Source of the DNA: Chara braunii
Lineage: Eukaryota; Streptophyta; Charophyceae; Charales; Characeae
Reading direction: 5' to 3'
Length of the DNA stretch: 24,516 nucleotides
Assembly (NCBI GenBank): GCA_003427395.1
Contig: BFEA01000139.1
Span: forward strand, 1,061,541-1,086,056
Shown here in pieces: positions 9,241 through 17,527 of this stretch (the first letter of the stretch is position 1; every line of letters starts with the position of its first letter). Below the pieces are notes generated by a model that worked only from the letters and a program-made list of their open reading frames with translations, did not search any database and was not told where the DNA came from. Position numbers and translations under genes: made by a program.

Positions 9241-9253
9241 CGCATTCAAAAAT

Positions 9254-9789
9254 ATGCAAAAAGTACAATTCGAACCTGACACTGAGCATGACGTTGTTTC
9301 GCATGAACCCCCCCAAACGAAACTGACGGCATGGATGAAACATAACTCTTTGAATAAACATCTCCTAGATAGAAACTCCCTTTGTATGCAGAGATCATTA
9401 ATACTCGTGTCTGGGATAACAAACACAAAAAGTGAAATCAAAGAAAGGGGGATCTTCATGGTGGTCCCTTCAAAAAAATATCTCGATTGTATCATGTGAG
9501 GATCACGGAAGGGGAACGATTCTATCTGCGTGTGTTGCTAAACCACAGACATTCTCGTGGGGTGCGCTCTTTTGCCGAAATTCGTATGGTGGACGGAGTC
9601 GAATACGATTCTTTCCGATTCGTGTGTCTTCGATTGAGTCTTTTGCGAACAGCCGATGCATGTGATCAATGCATAGACGCATATGCAACGCATTACATGC
9701 CTGAAAAAGTTTGTAAAGTATTTGCTACGGTCCTCGCCTTTGGTCCAGTGAATGATCCGGTCTGTTTCTTTGAACGACATTAGGATAAG
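9254..9789 (+). pseudogene. Helitron linker between Rep and helicase
   Basis: It begins in frame 2 (PPQTKLTAWMKHN, 9309-9347). It continues in frame 1 with VWDNKHKK, TGA at 9433, then LYHVRITEGERFYLRVLLN, SFAEIRMVDGVEYDSF and LLRTADACDQCI. In Helitrons this linker carries T-K-L-T-A-W, W-x-x-x-x-x-x-W, G-E-R-Y-Y-L-R-x-L-L-N and T-V-D-G-V motifs, all recognisable here. The TGA at 9433 lies where the family has Trp. A TAG at 9781-9783 interrupts the frame just before the helicase. Confidence 0.75.
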
Positions 9790-10564
9790 ATGTGTGACGA
9801 TTTTCCGTATCGTGCAGACAATGAAATTGTTCCGCCGAACATTTTGCAATCGTTAGTCTTATTTCATCTTGACCGTAGCTTGCCAGAGTCTGGAAAAAAC
9901 ATTAGTCACTTCTGCCTTTATTATCCAACACTCGATGGAGAAACAATTGTTGAGAATATAAGTAGATATTACGAGAACAGAACGGTATCATCGATTCTAA
10001 ACGAGGAGTTGTCGTATGATCCGATTCAAATGCAACGCAGATATGACTCTAATTTTCGACGTCTCCGGCCACACCAAAGAGTGTTGGTGGAAAGAGTTGT
10101 TCGGGTTGTGCAAGAGAAAAAACTGTTGCGTGCTTTTGTCAATACACCAACTGGAACAATTTTTTTTTTTTGCATTGAAATGATTTTGGCAGGCATTAAG
10201 CCCCGTTCTGCCATTTGACTGGTCGTGGCGTCCAGTGGCATAACGGCGACTCTTTTGACAGGCGGTCGACCATTTCACTCATGATTTCTCTCACCTTTGA
10301 AACCTGATAACACGCGTCCCTTCTTAATTTCGAAACAAAGTGATCTTGCGGAGCTTATCCGTCGTGCAGACTTGATTGTCTGAAATGTGACTCGGATGAG
10401 TAACAAATTTCACTTGGAAACTCTTGACATTACGCTTCAGGACCTTTGTAACAATGATGAACCATTTGGTAAGAAAGTTATACTTCTTGCTGAAGATTTT
10501 CGACAGGTTTTGCGCGTTGTGAACACACGGATCACGAGCGCAACAAATTGATGCGTCCATAAAA
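9790..10564 (+). pseudogene. PIF1-like helicase, N-terminal half, with lost ATPase motifs
   Basis: The frame is open to 10216 and continues in phase to 10549 through TGA at 10216, 10282, 10381 and 10549. RLRPHQRVLVERVVRVVQ leads to AFVNTPTGTIFFFCIEM, the Walker A position, where the expected G-T-G-K-T is broken by a T-run and the Lys is absent. VVASSGITATLLTGG is motif Ia. ADLIV, stop, NVTRM stands where Helitron helicases have ADLIIWDEAPM, so the Trp is a stop and the Asp-Glu pair is gone. GKKVILLAEDFRQVLRVV matches the G-G-D-F-R-Q-V-L-P-V-V motif with changes. A frameshift near 10549 follows. Confidence 0.85.
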
Positions 10565-11706
10565 ATGTCTCCTTCCTGGAAACTCTTTGAGGTTCATCAA
10601 CTGACCGAAAATATACGAATCTTAAGCTTAGGCAATGATGAAATGACACGAACGTATGCCTACTTTTTGATGAGTGTTGGGAATGATGATCATCCTCGTA
10701 TTGTTCCTAATGAACCTGCTGCATTCAGATTGTCACATGAGATTTGTATGGATAAACCGATTGATGAGTTGATTTCATGGACATTTGAGGATGTGTCCAA
10801 CCACTTGGGGGATGTCGAATATTTATCGCCTCGATTAATTTTATGTCATATTAATAACGATGCGGGTTTTGTTAACAACTGTATTTTTTACGGTTTCCCT
10901 TGGGAGGTGAGTGAATTTTTCAGCGTTGATTATCCTGATTCGGATGATACCGGACTCGGTATTGAGAGAGAGTTTTCAAACTTTCTCAATGAATCGAACC
11001 TTCCACCTCACAAGATGCGCTTAAAAATTGGTGCGTCCATGATGCTTTCACGAAATTTGTCCCCAACCACGTGGGGGATGTCGAATATTTATCGCCTCGA
11101 TTAATTTTATGCCATATTAATGACGATGCGGGTTCTGTTAACAACTATGTTCTTGACGATTTCCCTTGGGAGGTGGGTGAGTTTTTCAGCGTTGAATATC
11201 CTAATTCGGATGATACCAGACTCGGTATTGAGAGAGAGTTTTCAAACTCTCTCAATGAATCGAACCTTCCACCTCACAAGATGCGCTTAAAAATTGGTGC
11301 GTTCATGATGCTTTCACGAAATTTGTCCCCGAAGCAAGGACTTTGCAACGGCACAAGGTTGATTATGACGAATGTTGTTAATGATGATTTGTTGGAAGTG
11401 ACAATAATTCGCATGGATAAAACAACACTGATCCCTAAGATTAATTTGACAAGCGATAGTGAGATCACCGAGCTCAAATGGTTTAGGAGGCATTTTCAAA
11501 TCCGTCTTGCTTTTGCTGTAACGATTAACAAGTCGCAAGGACAAACCATATCGTGTGCGGGGATTTGGCTACGCAAACCGGTTTTTGCGCATGACCAACT
11601 GTATGTTGCTTTGTTTCGTGTTGGACATCTCAACAACATTCATGTTGCGTTGTCTGATAATAATTTTTTGACGAAAAATATTGTGTATCATGAACTTTGG
11701 GGATGA
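10565..11706 (+). pseudogene. PIF1-like helicase, C-terminal half
   Basis: It opens with SPSWKLFEVHQLTENIRI, where the family has S-P-L-W-x-x-F-x-x-x-x-L-T-x-N-M-R. It then covers the accessory region twice because of an internal tandem duplication (10797-11330). After the second copy the frame reads MRLKIGAFMMLSRNL, GLCNGTRLIMTNV, FQIRLAFAVTINKSQGQTI and FAHDQLYVALFRVGHL. These are the expected C-terminal helicase motifs with few changes (FRV for SRV). The frame ends at TGA 11704-11706, just before a T-run. Confidence 0.88.
10797..11330 (+). repeat. 266-bp tandem duplication inside the helicase
   Basis: Copy 1 is about 10797-11062 and copy 2 about 11063-11330, both starting CCAACCACNTGGGGGATGTC. 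I count roughly 20 differences, so about 92-93% identity by eye. The unit length is 266 (3n+2), so the duplication itself shifts the frame. The copies encode near-identical peptides (for example GIEREFSNxLNESNLPPHKM). Copy 2 joins the intact downstream motifs. Confidence 0.92.
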
Positions 11707-11820
11707 GGGTTTTTTTTTTTTTATCGATCATTGGCATTCCAATTAATTTCATCATATTTTTTCTTCGCACCCAACCCCCAAATTCGTGATAGCTACGACA
11801 CTCGTGCTAAGAGGAAAGCA

Positions 11821-12615
11821 ATGGGAACCAACAATACCAATCAATATGATCTGAATGTTACATCAAAAGTTGAAGCTGAACATTTAGAGAGGTCGAAGAA
11901 AAGTGAAAATGATGAGAGATCGGTGAATCTTAGAAGTGAAAAGGTTTGCGACGATTATGTTGTTGTTGATGAAGTTAAACGTGTATGATTGCAAGGGAAT
12001 ACGCTTGCTAATGCTGAGAACACGGTTGTGGAGAGATGTGATGACGGTTGTCGGGTTGATGAGGATGGTTCGCGTAAAGGTCTGTCGGGTGGGCCTATTA
12101 ACCTTACATTTCCCGATGACGAGGATGATAACGTTACAGACAATTCGAAAGAACACTCTGTTGAATCTACATTCAAGAGAAAAAAGAGTCGTGGTGCAAA
12201 AACTAATCTTTTGGGTTCCCCCAACGTGTTGGAGCCTACCTTGGTTGATAATTGGGTCGGACGACAACATGTTGTTAATGAAATTGAAACTCAGATTATG
12301 ATGGCGTTGAATGTGCTCTCCGACGATGCACTTGCATCCCTTCCGTTTTGTGCACAGGTCGCTGGACGTGGACGTGTTCGTGATTCGTATTCGCAATCTG
12401 AACGCACTAGACGTGAAAGAGATCTTTGCGCCACATCGCAACCACAAAATCCTTCGAAAACCGTAGGGCTCAACGTGTGTGAGGGTGGCGGGGGTCGTCG
12501 TGGGTATTCAGTCCACTGCCCGCCATCTGTTGTGAGGGGTTTGAGTGTGCGTATGCCCGCCTGGGCCGCAAGATGGCAATTTATGCCTAAGGCAGGGACA
12601 GAGGGTGCCAGCTAG
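11821..12615 (+). pseudogene. Acidic/basic ORF of unknown function with one in-frame TGA
   Basis: ATG 11821 (MGTNNTNQYDLNVTSKVEAE) is the first ATG in a frame that is open from about 11731. One TGA at 11986-11988 interrupts it, and the frame then runs to TAG 12613-12615. The product is hydrophilic: an acidic run FPDDEDDNVTDN, a basic patch FKRKKSRGAK, then VLEPTLVDNWVGRQHVVNEI and FCAQVAGRGRVRDSYSQSER. After about 12470 it becomes Gly/Arg-rich and is probably not coding. I recognise no domain, and it does not look like the RPA or OTU-type ORFs some plant Helitrons carry. It starts 115 bp after the helicase stop on the same strand, so it may be a second ORF or a captured fragment. Confidence 0.4.
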
Positions 12616-12778
12616 GTGGTTCACGGGTGAAGTCTTTCTCCACCTCGATCTTCAAAGTTATGATTTAAGTACTTGCTACCACCACCAAGACCCACGTCGG
12701 GCCTGACACAGCGAGGTTCACGCTTAGACAGGCAGCAGGCCCGCGCCCTTGGCAGTATGGACGATGACTATCGAAATT
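12616..12778. other. Region upstream of the U6 copy, no U6 promoter elements seen
   Basis: Plant U6 genes normally carry an upstream element like RTCCCACATCG and a TATA box about 25-35 bp before the start. Neither is seen between 12616 and 12778, which argues against a self-contained U6 gene. Confidence 0.5.
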
Positions 12779-12868
12779 GTCCTTCAGGACATCCGACAAA
12801 ATTGGAACGATACAGAGGAGATTAGCATGGCCCGTACGAAAATACGACACCCATAAAAAGAAAAATAG
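12779..12868 (+). ncRNA. U6 spliceosomal snRNA copy, probably retroposed pseudogene
   Basis: U6 RNA forms the catalytic core of the spliceosome. Position 12779 starts GTCC-TTCA-GGAC, the capped 5' hairpin, followed by ATCCGACAAAATTGGAACGA and the conserved central block with AGATTAGCATGGCCC. The AGC triad is present at 12824-12826. The invariant ACAGAGA box reads ACAGAGG at 12812-12818. From 12832 the sequence departs from known plant U6: GTACGAAAATACGACACCC replaces the usual internal stem-loop, although CGTA and TACG (12833-12836 and 12843-12846) can still pair. It then breaks into an A-rich tail (12853-12868) instead of the normal 3' end with a T-run. The altered box, missing promoter and A-rich end suggest a retroposed pseudogene. 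A divergent transcribed U6 is less likely. Confidence 0.8.
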
Positions 12869-12906
12869 TCAGGCACCCTGGGCGTTTTGGCCCCCTTTCC
12901 AGTCGA

Positions 12907-13109
12907 CGTTTTCCTATCTGAATCGGACGCCTGCGGAAAGTAGCGCTACGACGGGAGGTGCTTGCGAAGCTGTGAAGGGAGGCACTGTCAACGCTACAAC
13001 GGAAGGCACTACGAGCGATACGATGAAGGTCGGGGGAGGAACAAAGGAAGAGGGCACAGCGGATACTAACGCTAAGACGGAGAGGAAGAAAAAGGAAGAA
13101 CGAACCTAG
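12907..13109 (+). CDS. Uncertain Thr/Gly-rich open frame
   Basis: This is the last part of an open frame whose upstream codons run through the U6 copy, so any real start must lie after it. The peptide is Thr/Gly/Ala-rich with a short repeated pattern ([20 protein letters not shown]) and ends in [11 protein letters not shown] before TAG 13107-13109. The DNA repeats GAAGGCACT/GGAGGCACT-like units. No family is recognised. It may be chance coding of a degenerate minisatellite. Confidence 0.15.
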
Positions 13110-13269
13110 GCGCGATCTCGCTCCGAGTGAACGACAGAGCGGAGAGGGAGATAGGAGATGGTGGACTGGAGATTGCGAAGCGCACGCGATTCATGACGAA
13201 ATCAGGCAAACTGAGATGCTACTTGGGGGGTTTAATGGCAGGCGACCCCGAATCTATGGTTAGATTAGT

Positions 13270-13485
13270 ATGAAAGTTAGTAGAGGAGGAGCTATTAAGA
13301 GAAAGCGTCGCAAGAGAAAGTGTCGGGGTGATGGTGTTGGCCGAGGGGAAAGTGTTAGAATCACCCAACTCTTGGCAGGATCGGGCGAGCAAGGAGTCGA
13401 AACGGGGGTTTTGATTGATTGCGATTTGAATAGTGTGGTTGGATTTGGTGGTGGCATAACAGTTCTGGTGCTACGCGAAGGTTAG
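13270..13485 (+). CDS. Uncertain small basic ORF
   Basis: ATG 13270 opens 71 codons. The N-terminus is strongly basic (MKVSRGGAIKRKRRKRKCRG), like a nuclear localisation or nucleic-acid-binding tail, and the rest is Gly/Val-rich. There is no recognised domain, neighbour relation or promoter evidence. It could be an exon or chance. Confidence 0.15.
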   Translation: MKVSRGGAIKRKRRKRKCRGDGVGRGESVRITQLLAGSGEQGVETGVLIDCDLNSVVGFGGGITVLVLREG

Positions 13486-15158
13486 GCTGCGCAAAAATGG
13501 GGTATGCTCCATCGGGCGAGTACAACTATAAATCTTTCAAATAGCGGGATAGAGTCGCTGGCTGGCCGTTTCAACTGTTGTTACGGGTTTCTTGTCTTGA
13601 AAATCGATGGCGCATATACTCGCAGTCCTCGGAGGCACAATGTTTGATGCCGTATGATCGTCTTCCTTGTGCTAATCGCCGTGGTGGACGCCCGTTCATT
13701 GATCCAATTTGATCGGATGTGTCCGCCCGTGTCCCTGTGGAAGATTCATTCAGATTTTTCTCATTCGGTCGATGGAAGTGGCGTGAACTCAGTCGCGGGC
13801 TGAAGACTTACCTGTCGACAGAGATGTTGCTCGCCCCGTCAGTCTAAGGAGTAGTGTAAGGCGGACCAAGATGAAGACCCACTTGTTGGTCATTGTGTTG
13901 CTCATCCTATAAAGAGGATGCACCAGGCTGCGTTTTAGCGGAGATCCATTCTCATCTTCCTCGTTGAGGAGGGCTAGCAGTCCGACTGTTTGACTGCTAC
14001 ACTGCTCGCCATCAAGGTTTCAGTGCTCGTCGTCGTTATAGGTCTCCTAATCGTACTCTCCGTCGTCAAGCTGGTCCTCTTTCTCATGCGGGTGTAGTCA
14101 CTCATGTTTCGGGGAAGGAGTCATTCTCAATTTCTTTATTTGGCTGGGGTGATTGTTTCCATTTGGATGTTACTCATATGTACGTTCGTCATCAAGAAGC
14201 TCGCCTTCTCCACGACGACTGACGACCCTGCTTTCATCTAGGTGGGTTTCCATTGGCTCCTCATAGTAGTAAGTTGGGATCTTCACCACCTGTTGGTTGG
14301 GACGCTCTTGGTGTTCATCTTTTTTCTGAAGTATATCTGGTCGTACCCTGAAGACAGGTTCATTCTTGTTGTGCACAGTGGTGGAGCGGGCGTTGTTCAT
14401 CAAGAGTGTGCGGCTGGCCGTGCTGCTGGTCGAGGTATTTACTGTCGGGTCCAGGGTGCCATTCGTAAGGGCCTTGTGATTGCACGAGCTCCCTCGTCAA
14501 GACTCGTCTGCGACCGGCCATGGCAAATGAGTTCCTTGATTTGCTTGCCATGTCGGTCTTCGTGCTCGTGGCATCCTGTAGAGGAATGCATGGTCGTTCT
14601 TAGTTGGTGAAGTGATCTGTCTGGCTAAGCAAGGATTGATAAATTGAGAGCTCTTTCCTGGGTCTATTGGGTGGTGGCGTTTTTATCTCTAATAGCTTCA
14701 AGCATCTGCCTGTTGTGATTGTCACCCTTGCGATAGGCCGAACCTCGTAGGTGTTTTATCGTCATGACCATTCTGTTGTGGGCCCTGTGAGTCGGTTGTC
14801 ACTGCCATTATCCGTCTAGATCACTGCAGATTGTTCTAGGAGTACGACTGTGGTTGACTTCCTATTTTGTTGTGGTTGCTGGGTTCCAAGGGATTGCTAT
14901 TGTTGTTGGGACAATGCGAACAGCGAACTGTGTTTTCTGAAGCAATAGCGGACCTTGCACGTTCTTAGCAGTAGGCGACATGGGACTCTCCTGGAAGCTA
15001 TTGTTGTTGCAACGATTTGGAGTTGGCTGCTGTCGGAGTCGTGATTGATTTCCACTATTGCAGCAGCCCTACAAGGACGACATGTGTCAGCAGGTTACTA
15101 AAGGATGATGTCATCACTGTTTGAGGGTGGGGCTTGTTGAAGATTACGCAGTCAGTTT
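13486..15158. other. No gene supported
   Basis: Both strands were read for retrotransposon motifs (zinc knuckle, protease DSG/DTG, reverse transcriptase YxDD, integrase) without success. Short overlapping open frames around 14170-14610 on both strands have no motif. The C/T-rich and TCGTCG-rich composition from 13900 to 14600 resembles decayed coding DNA, but I cannot assign it. Confidence 0.45.
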
Positions 15159-15365
15159 TTGAGTACACTCAGCCCGTTGCACATGTCAGTTGAACCACGC
15201 CGTTACTTCACTGCGGGAAGGGAAAAGACTCTGTTTTTGATCCACAGGCCGTGTCTTGAGTTGAGACCAGTGCATTTCGAGCCGCGAAACTCTGAGGAGT
15301 GGTTGAGCCTTGTTGAGGAGTCGCCGGTGCGATTGTGGAGTGGTATTAAGGATTTAGTGTTGTGA
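15159..15365 (+). CDS. Uncertain 68-codon open frame
   Basis: The peptide has a fairly natural composition (MSVEPRRYFTAGREKTLFLI, then FEPRNSEEWLSLVEESPVRL) and ends at TGA 15363-15365. The nominal first codon is GTG-like, and the first ATG is 15183. No domain is recognised. It lies just before a region with retrotransposon-like repeats, so it may be the tail of a decayed element ORF. Confidence 0.15.
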   Translation: MSTLSPLHMSVEPRRYFTAGREKTLFLIHRPCLELRPVHFEPRNSEEWLSLVEESPVRLWSGIKDLVL

Positions 15366-15967
15366 TTTGGGAGGTTGTTAGAGGGTTGACTTCAGCGGCT
15401 TGAGTTCAGTTTGACCAAGTTGTTGCTGTTTGACCATCATTGCGGGGCCCTCAGGCGTATCAAGGCAATAAGGCCCTCTCTTGAGAGTTGAGTAAATCTC
15501 ACTCTTGTACCTCGAGAGTCTGAAACCCCTATCTTTTGTCCTTCTTACTCTAAGTCTAGTCTTGTTCTGGGAGGAAGGCGGCAGGGGGGATTGCAACCCG
15601 TAGGACCGCATCAAGACTACGTGGGGAGTCAGCCCACCGATTGCGGGAGCTCTACCGGAACTCAAGAGGAGTTCTAGAGGCAGAGAACTGAGAGGTAATC
15701 ATTTGTTTTCCTTCTATAAAGCCAATTATAATCTGTACTTGTACGTCTTGGTATGGTTGACTGAGTATATTGTCTGCATCCCTACTTTGACTTTAAGTTT
15801 GACTTTCATGATAAACCAGACTTAATTAAATGAGTGATTGTGCAAGTTGCAATTTCAGTTTTGTTTGTCTGACTGAAAGCAGATTGTGGGGTTTCATTTG
15901 AACGAAGGTTGGGAGGAAGACAGTTTTGTTTATGGCTGACTGGGTCAACTGAAGGCTGGGAGAGTCT
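15366..15967. other. No gene supported
   Basis: No coherent frame or RNA gene is seen. Composition changes from G/T-rich to A/T-rich at about 15700, which may mark a boundary of the repeat-bearing region that follows. Confidence 0.4.
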
Positions 15968-16670
15968 CCATAAGATTGGAGGTTCTAGTGCTACGTTTAT
16001 TTTCGATTGCCTGAAGGACAAGACATGTTCCCATAAGATTGGGTGGTCTGGTTACTTTGATTTGCGAGGGTTGTTTGTGTTTGACTTTCAGGGACTAAGC
16101 ATTTTTCCATAAGATTGGATGGCTTGGTTGCCTTGCTTCTTTGAGTTTTCTTATGTTTTACTAGCTCTGAAGAAGAGTTGGGCACGTTCTATAAGATTGG
16201 ATGACCCTGACTCTCTCTTGTTTTATTTTTGAGGAAGAAATTCAGGTAAAGGACTGGATAGGTTCCCATAAGATTGGGTGTTCTGGTCTGAAGTCGCGCA
16301 CATGTTGAAACCAAAAGGTTAAAATTTGTTTATATTTTTGTACTACTCTATTTATAAACAGGCTAGTCATGCATTTTTCCATAAGATTGGATGGTCCGAC
16401 TATAGCTTATCACCAACTGAAGAAAATATGAATTAAGCAACAAATTGTGATAAGAAGGGACAGGTTGAACCTTGATCTAAGATGACAAGTTCAGTCATAT
16501 GTTACCTTAAAAGACAAAGTGCAGACAGCTATATATAACTTTGATACTTAAATGGTCCAAAGTGACTAGGCTGGCTAACCTAGTCATGTGCCTAAGAGTA
16601 GTGCCTTGTGTTTCTGTATATTTTATGGTTGAGCTAGACAGGTTCCCATAAGATTGGGTGGTCTGGCTTA
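15968..16670 (+). repeat. Seven spaced copies of a CCATAAGATTGG-centred motif
   Basis: Core copies are at 15968-15979, 16031-16042, 16107-16118, 16189-16200 (CTATAAGATTGG), 16266-16277, 16379-16390 and 16646-16657. All are in the same orientation. Conservation extends downstream to GRTGGTCTGG and upstream to GRCAGGTTC or GCATTTTT, giving about 35 conserved bases. Start-to-start distances are 63, 76, 82, 77, 113 and 267, so the units spread apart toward the right. Sequence between cores is weakly related. The setting resembles non-coding or LTR DNA of a large retrotransposon, which is an inference. Confidence 0.85.
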
Positions 16671-16920
16671 TGCCTTATGTAAGTTGGGTATAAGGGATAA
16701 ATCAGTGAGAGACTACGAACTATTGTTTGGCCAGTTTGACTTGGGGATGGTGAGAGTACTTACCTTTGTGGTTTGGCTTGCATGTGGCTGAGTGAGATCA
16801 CTACTTAGTCTGAGTTTCAGTTGATAGGTAGTTGCTTTAGTTGCTCGCCTCGTGTTAGAGCCATACGAGTTAATTTCAATTCCTGCATTTTCTGGGATCT
16901 TTTATTATACTTGGTCTTGT
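16671..16920. other. Spacer between two repeat systems, no gene seen
   Basis: This A/T-rich sequence has no open frame or further motif copy. Confidence 0.5.
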
Positions 16921-17527
16921 ATAAATCTTGGTAGGCCACTTTCTCTACGGGAAGAGCTGCCGAAATTTTTACAAAACCAAGGAGTTAGTCATATTTTATT
17001 TTTTCAAAGTCAATTTCTCTGACTTTTATATATGACTTAGTAAAAATCTGGAGAGTCTCATTTTCTAAAGGGAGTGTTGCCCAATTTTTTTCTAATTCAG
17101 GGAGTTAGACAAAATTGGACCTTCAGAAACCAAAGTCACTTTAGATTTTTTTGTATAAATTTTAGATTAACACTTTTTTAAAAGGAGTGTTGCTGAATTT
17201 TTTACAAATCTAAGGAGTTAGTTAAATTTTGTCTAAATTTGACTTAGGTTTTACTCTGGGTTCATATCTGAATTAGTAAAAATATGGAAAGTCTATTTTT
17301 CTAAAGGGAGTGCTGCCCAAATTTTTATTAATTCAGGGATTTAGACAAAATTTGACTTTCCGAAATTAGAAATTATTTTTTTGTCATATTTGAGTGATTA
17401 TAAATTCTGGAAAGGCATTTTTCCTACGGGAAACGCTGTCAAAATTTTCTTCGTTTAAAGGAGTTAGGTTACATTTTGACAGGTGACAGTTCTAGCAATT
17501 CACCCTGAATAGGGGAGATGCTGTCAT
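16921..17527 (+). repeat. Tandem array of about 117-bp units (five plus a partial sixth)
   Basis: Units begin near 16921, 17041, 17154, 17277 and 17399, with a partial unit near 17501. Each carries, in order, TAAAAATCTGGAAAGTC-like sequence, a T-run, CTAMRGGGAGTGCTGCC, an AATTTTT stretch, and then AGGGAGTTAGACAAAATTTG. The outer units (GGGAAGAGCTGCCG, GGGAAACGCTGTC) are the most diverged. The style recalls the repeated non-coding segments of plant Ty3/gypsy LTRs. I cannot confirm a family or see a paired LTR in this window. Confidence 0.82.

Larger units (their letters stand above)
6287..11706 (+). pseudogene. Helitron Rep/helicase polyprotein, degenerate
   Basis: Helitron transposases combine a rolling-circle HUH Rep domain with a PIF1-like helicase and mediate replicative transposition in the nucleus. 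Here the blocks occur in the family order on the plus strand: a Ser-rich N-terminus, a Cys zinc-finger-like motif (about 7971-8060), a Rep region (8129-9240, with PHAHMLVIL), a linker with TKLTAW and GERFYLRVLLN (9254-9780), and a helicase (9790-11706, ending with TINKSQGQTI and DQLYVALFRVGHL). Frames used are 2 for 8129-9052, 0 for 9048-9240, 1 for about 9400-10548, 2 for 10565-11064, and 1 for 11063-11706. Stops include 8516, 8786, 9081, 9183, 9433, 9781, 10216, 10282, 10381 and 10549. The Walker A Lys and the Walker B acidic pair are gone. It cannot be active. Helitron termini were not identified. Confidence 0.9.

Noticed and set aside
8411-10551. TGA read as Trp (alternative genetic code) in the Helitron
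   Set aside because: TGA also falls at Arg and other positions. TAG and TAA stops and several frameshifts are present, so decay explains the pattern.
12590-12620. Helitron 3' terminus (TGCC-TAA-GGCA hairpin followed by CTAGG)
   Set aside because: The hairpin has only a 4-bp stem with a 3-nt loop, spacing to CTAG is uncertain, and no family consensus was available.
12779-12868. Functional U6 gene
   Set aside because: There is no upstream element or TATA box, the ACAGAGA box is changed, and the normal 3' end with T-run is missing. I kept it as a probable pseudogene.
14170-14610. Overlapping open frames on both strands as a gag-like gene
   Set aside because: No zinc knuckle, protease or other retroviral-type motif, and neither frame continues coherently.
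15968-16670. CRISPR-like array of conserved repeats and spacers
   Set aside because: Repeats are imperfect, spacing ranges from 63 to 267 bp, spacers are related to each other, and the genome is eukaryotic.
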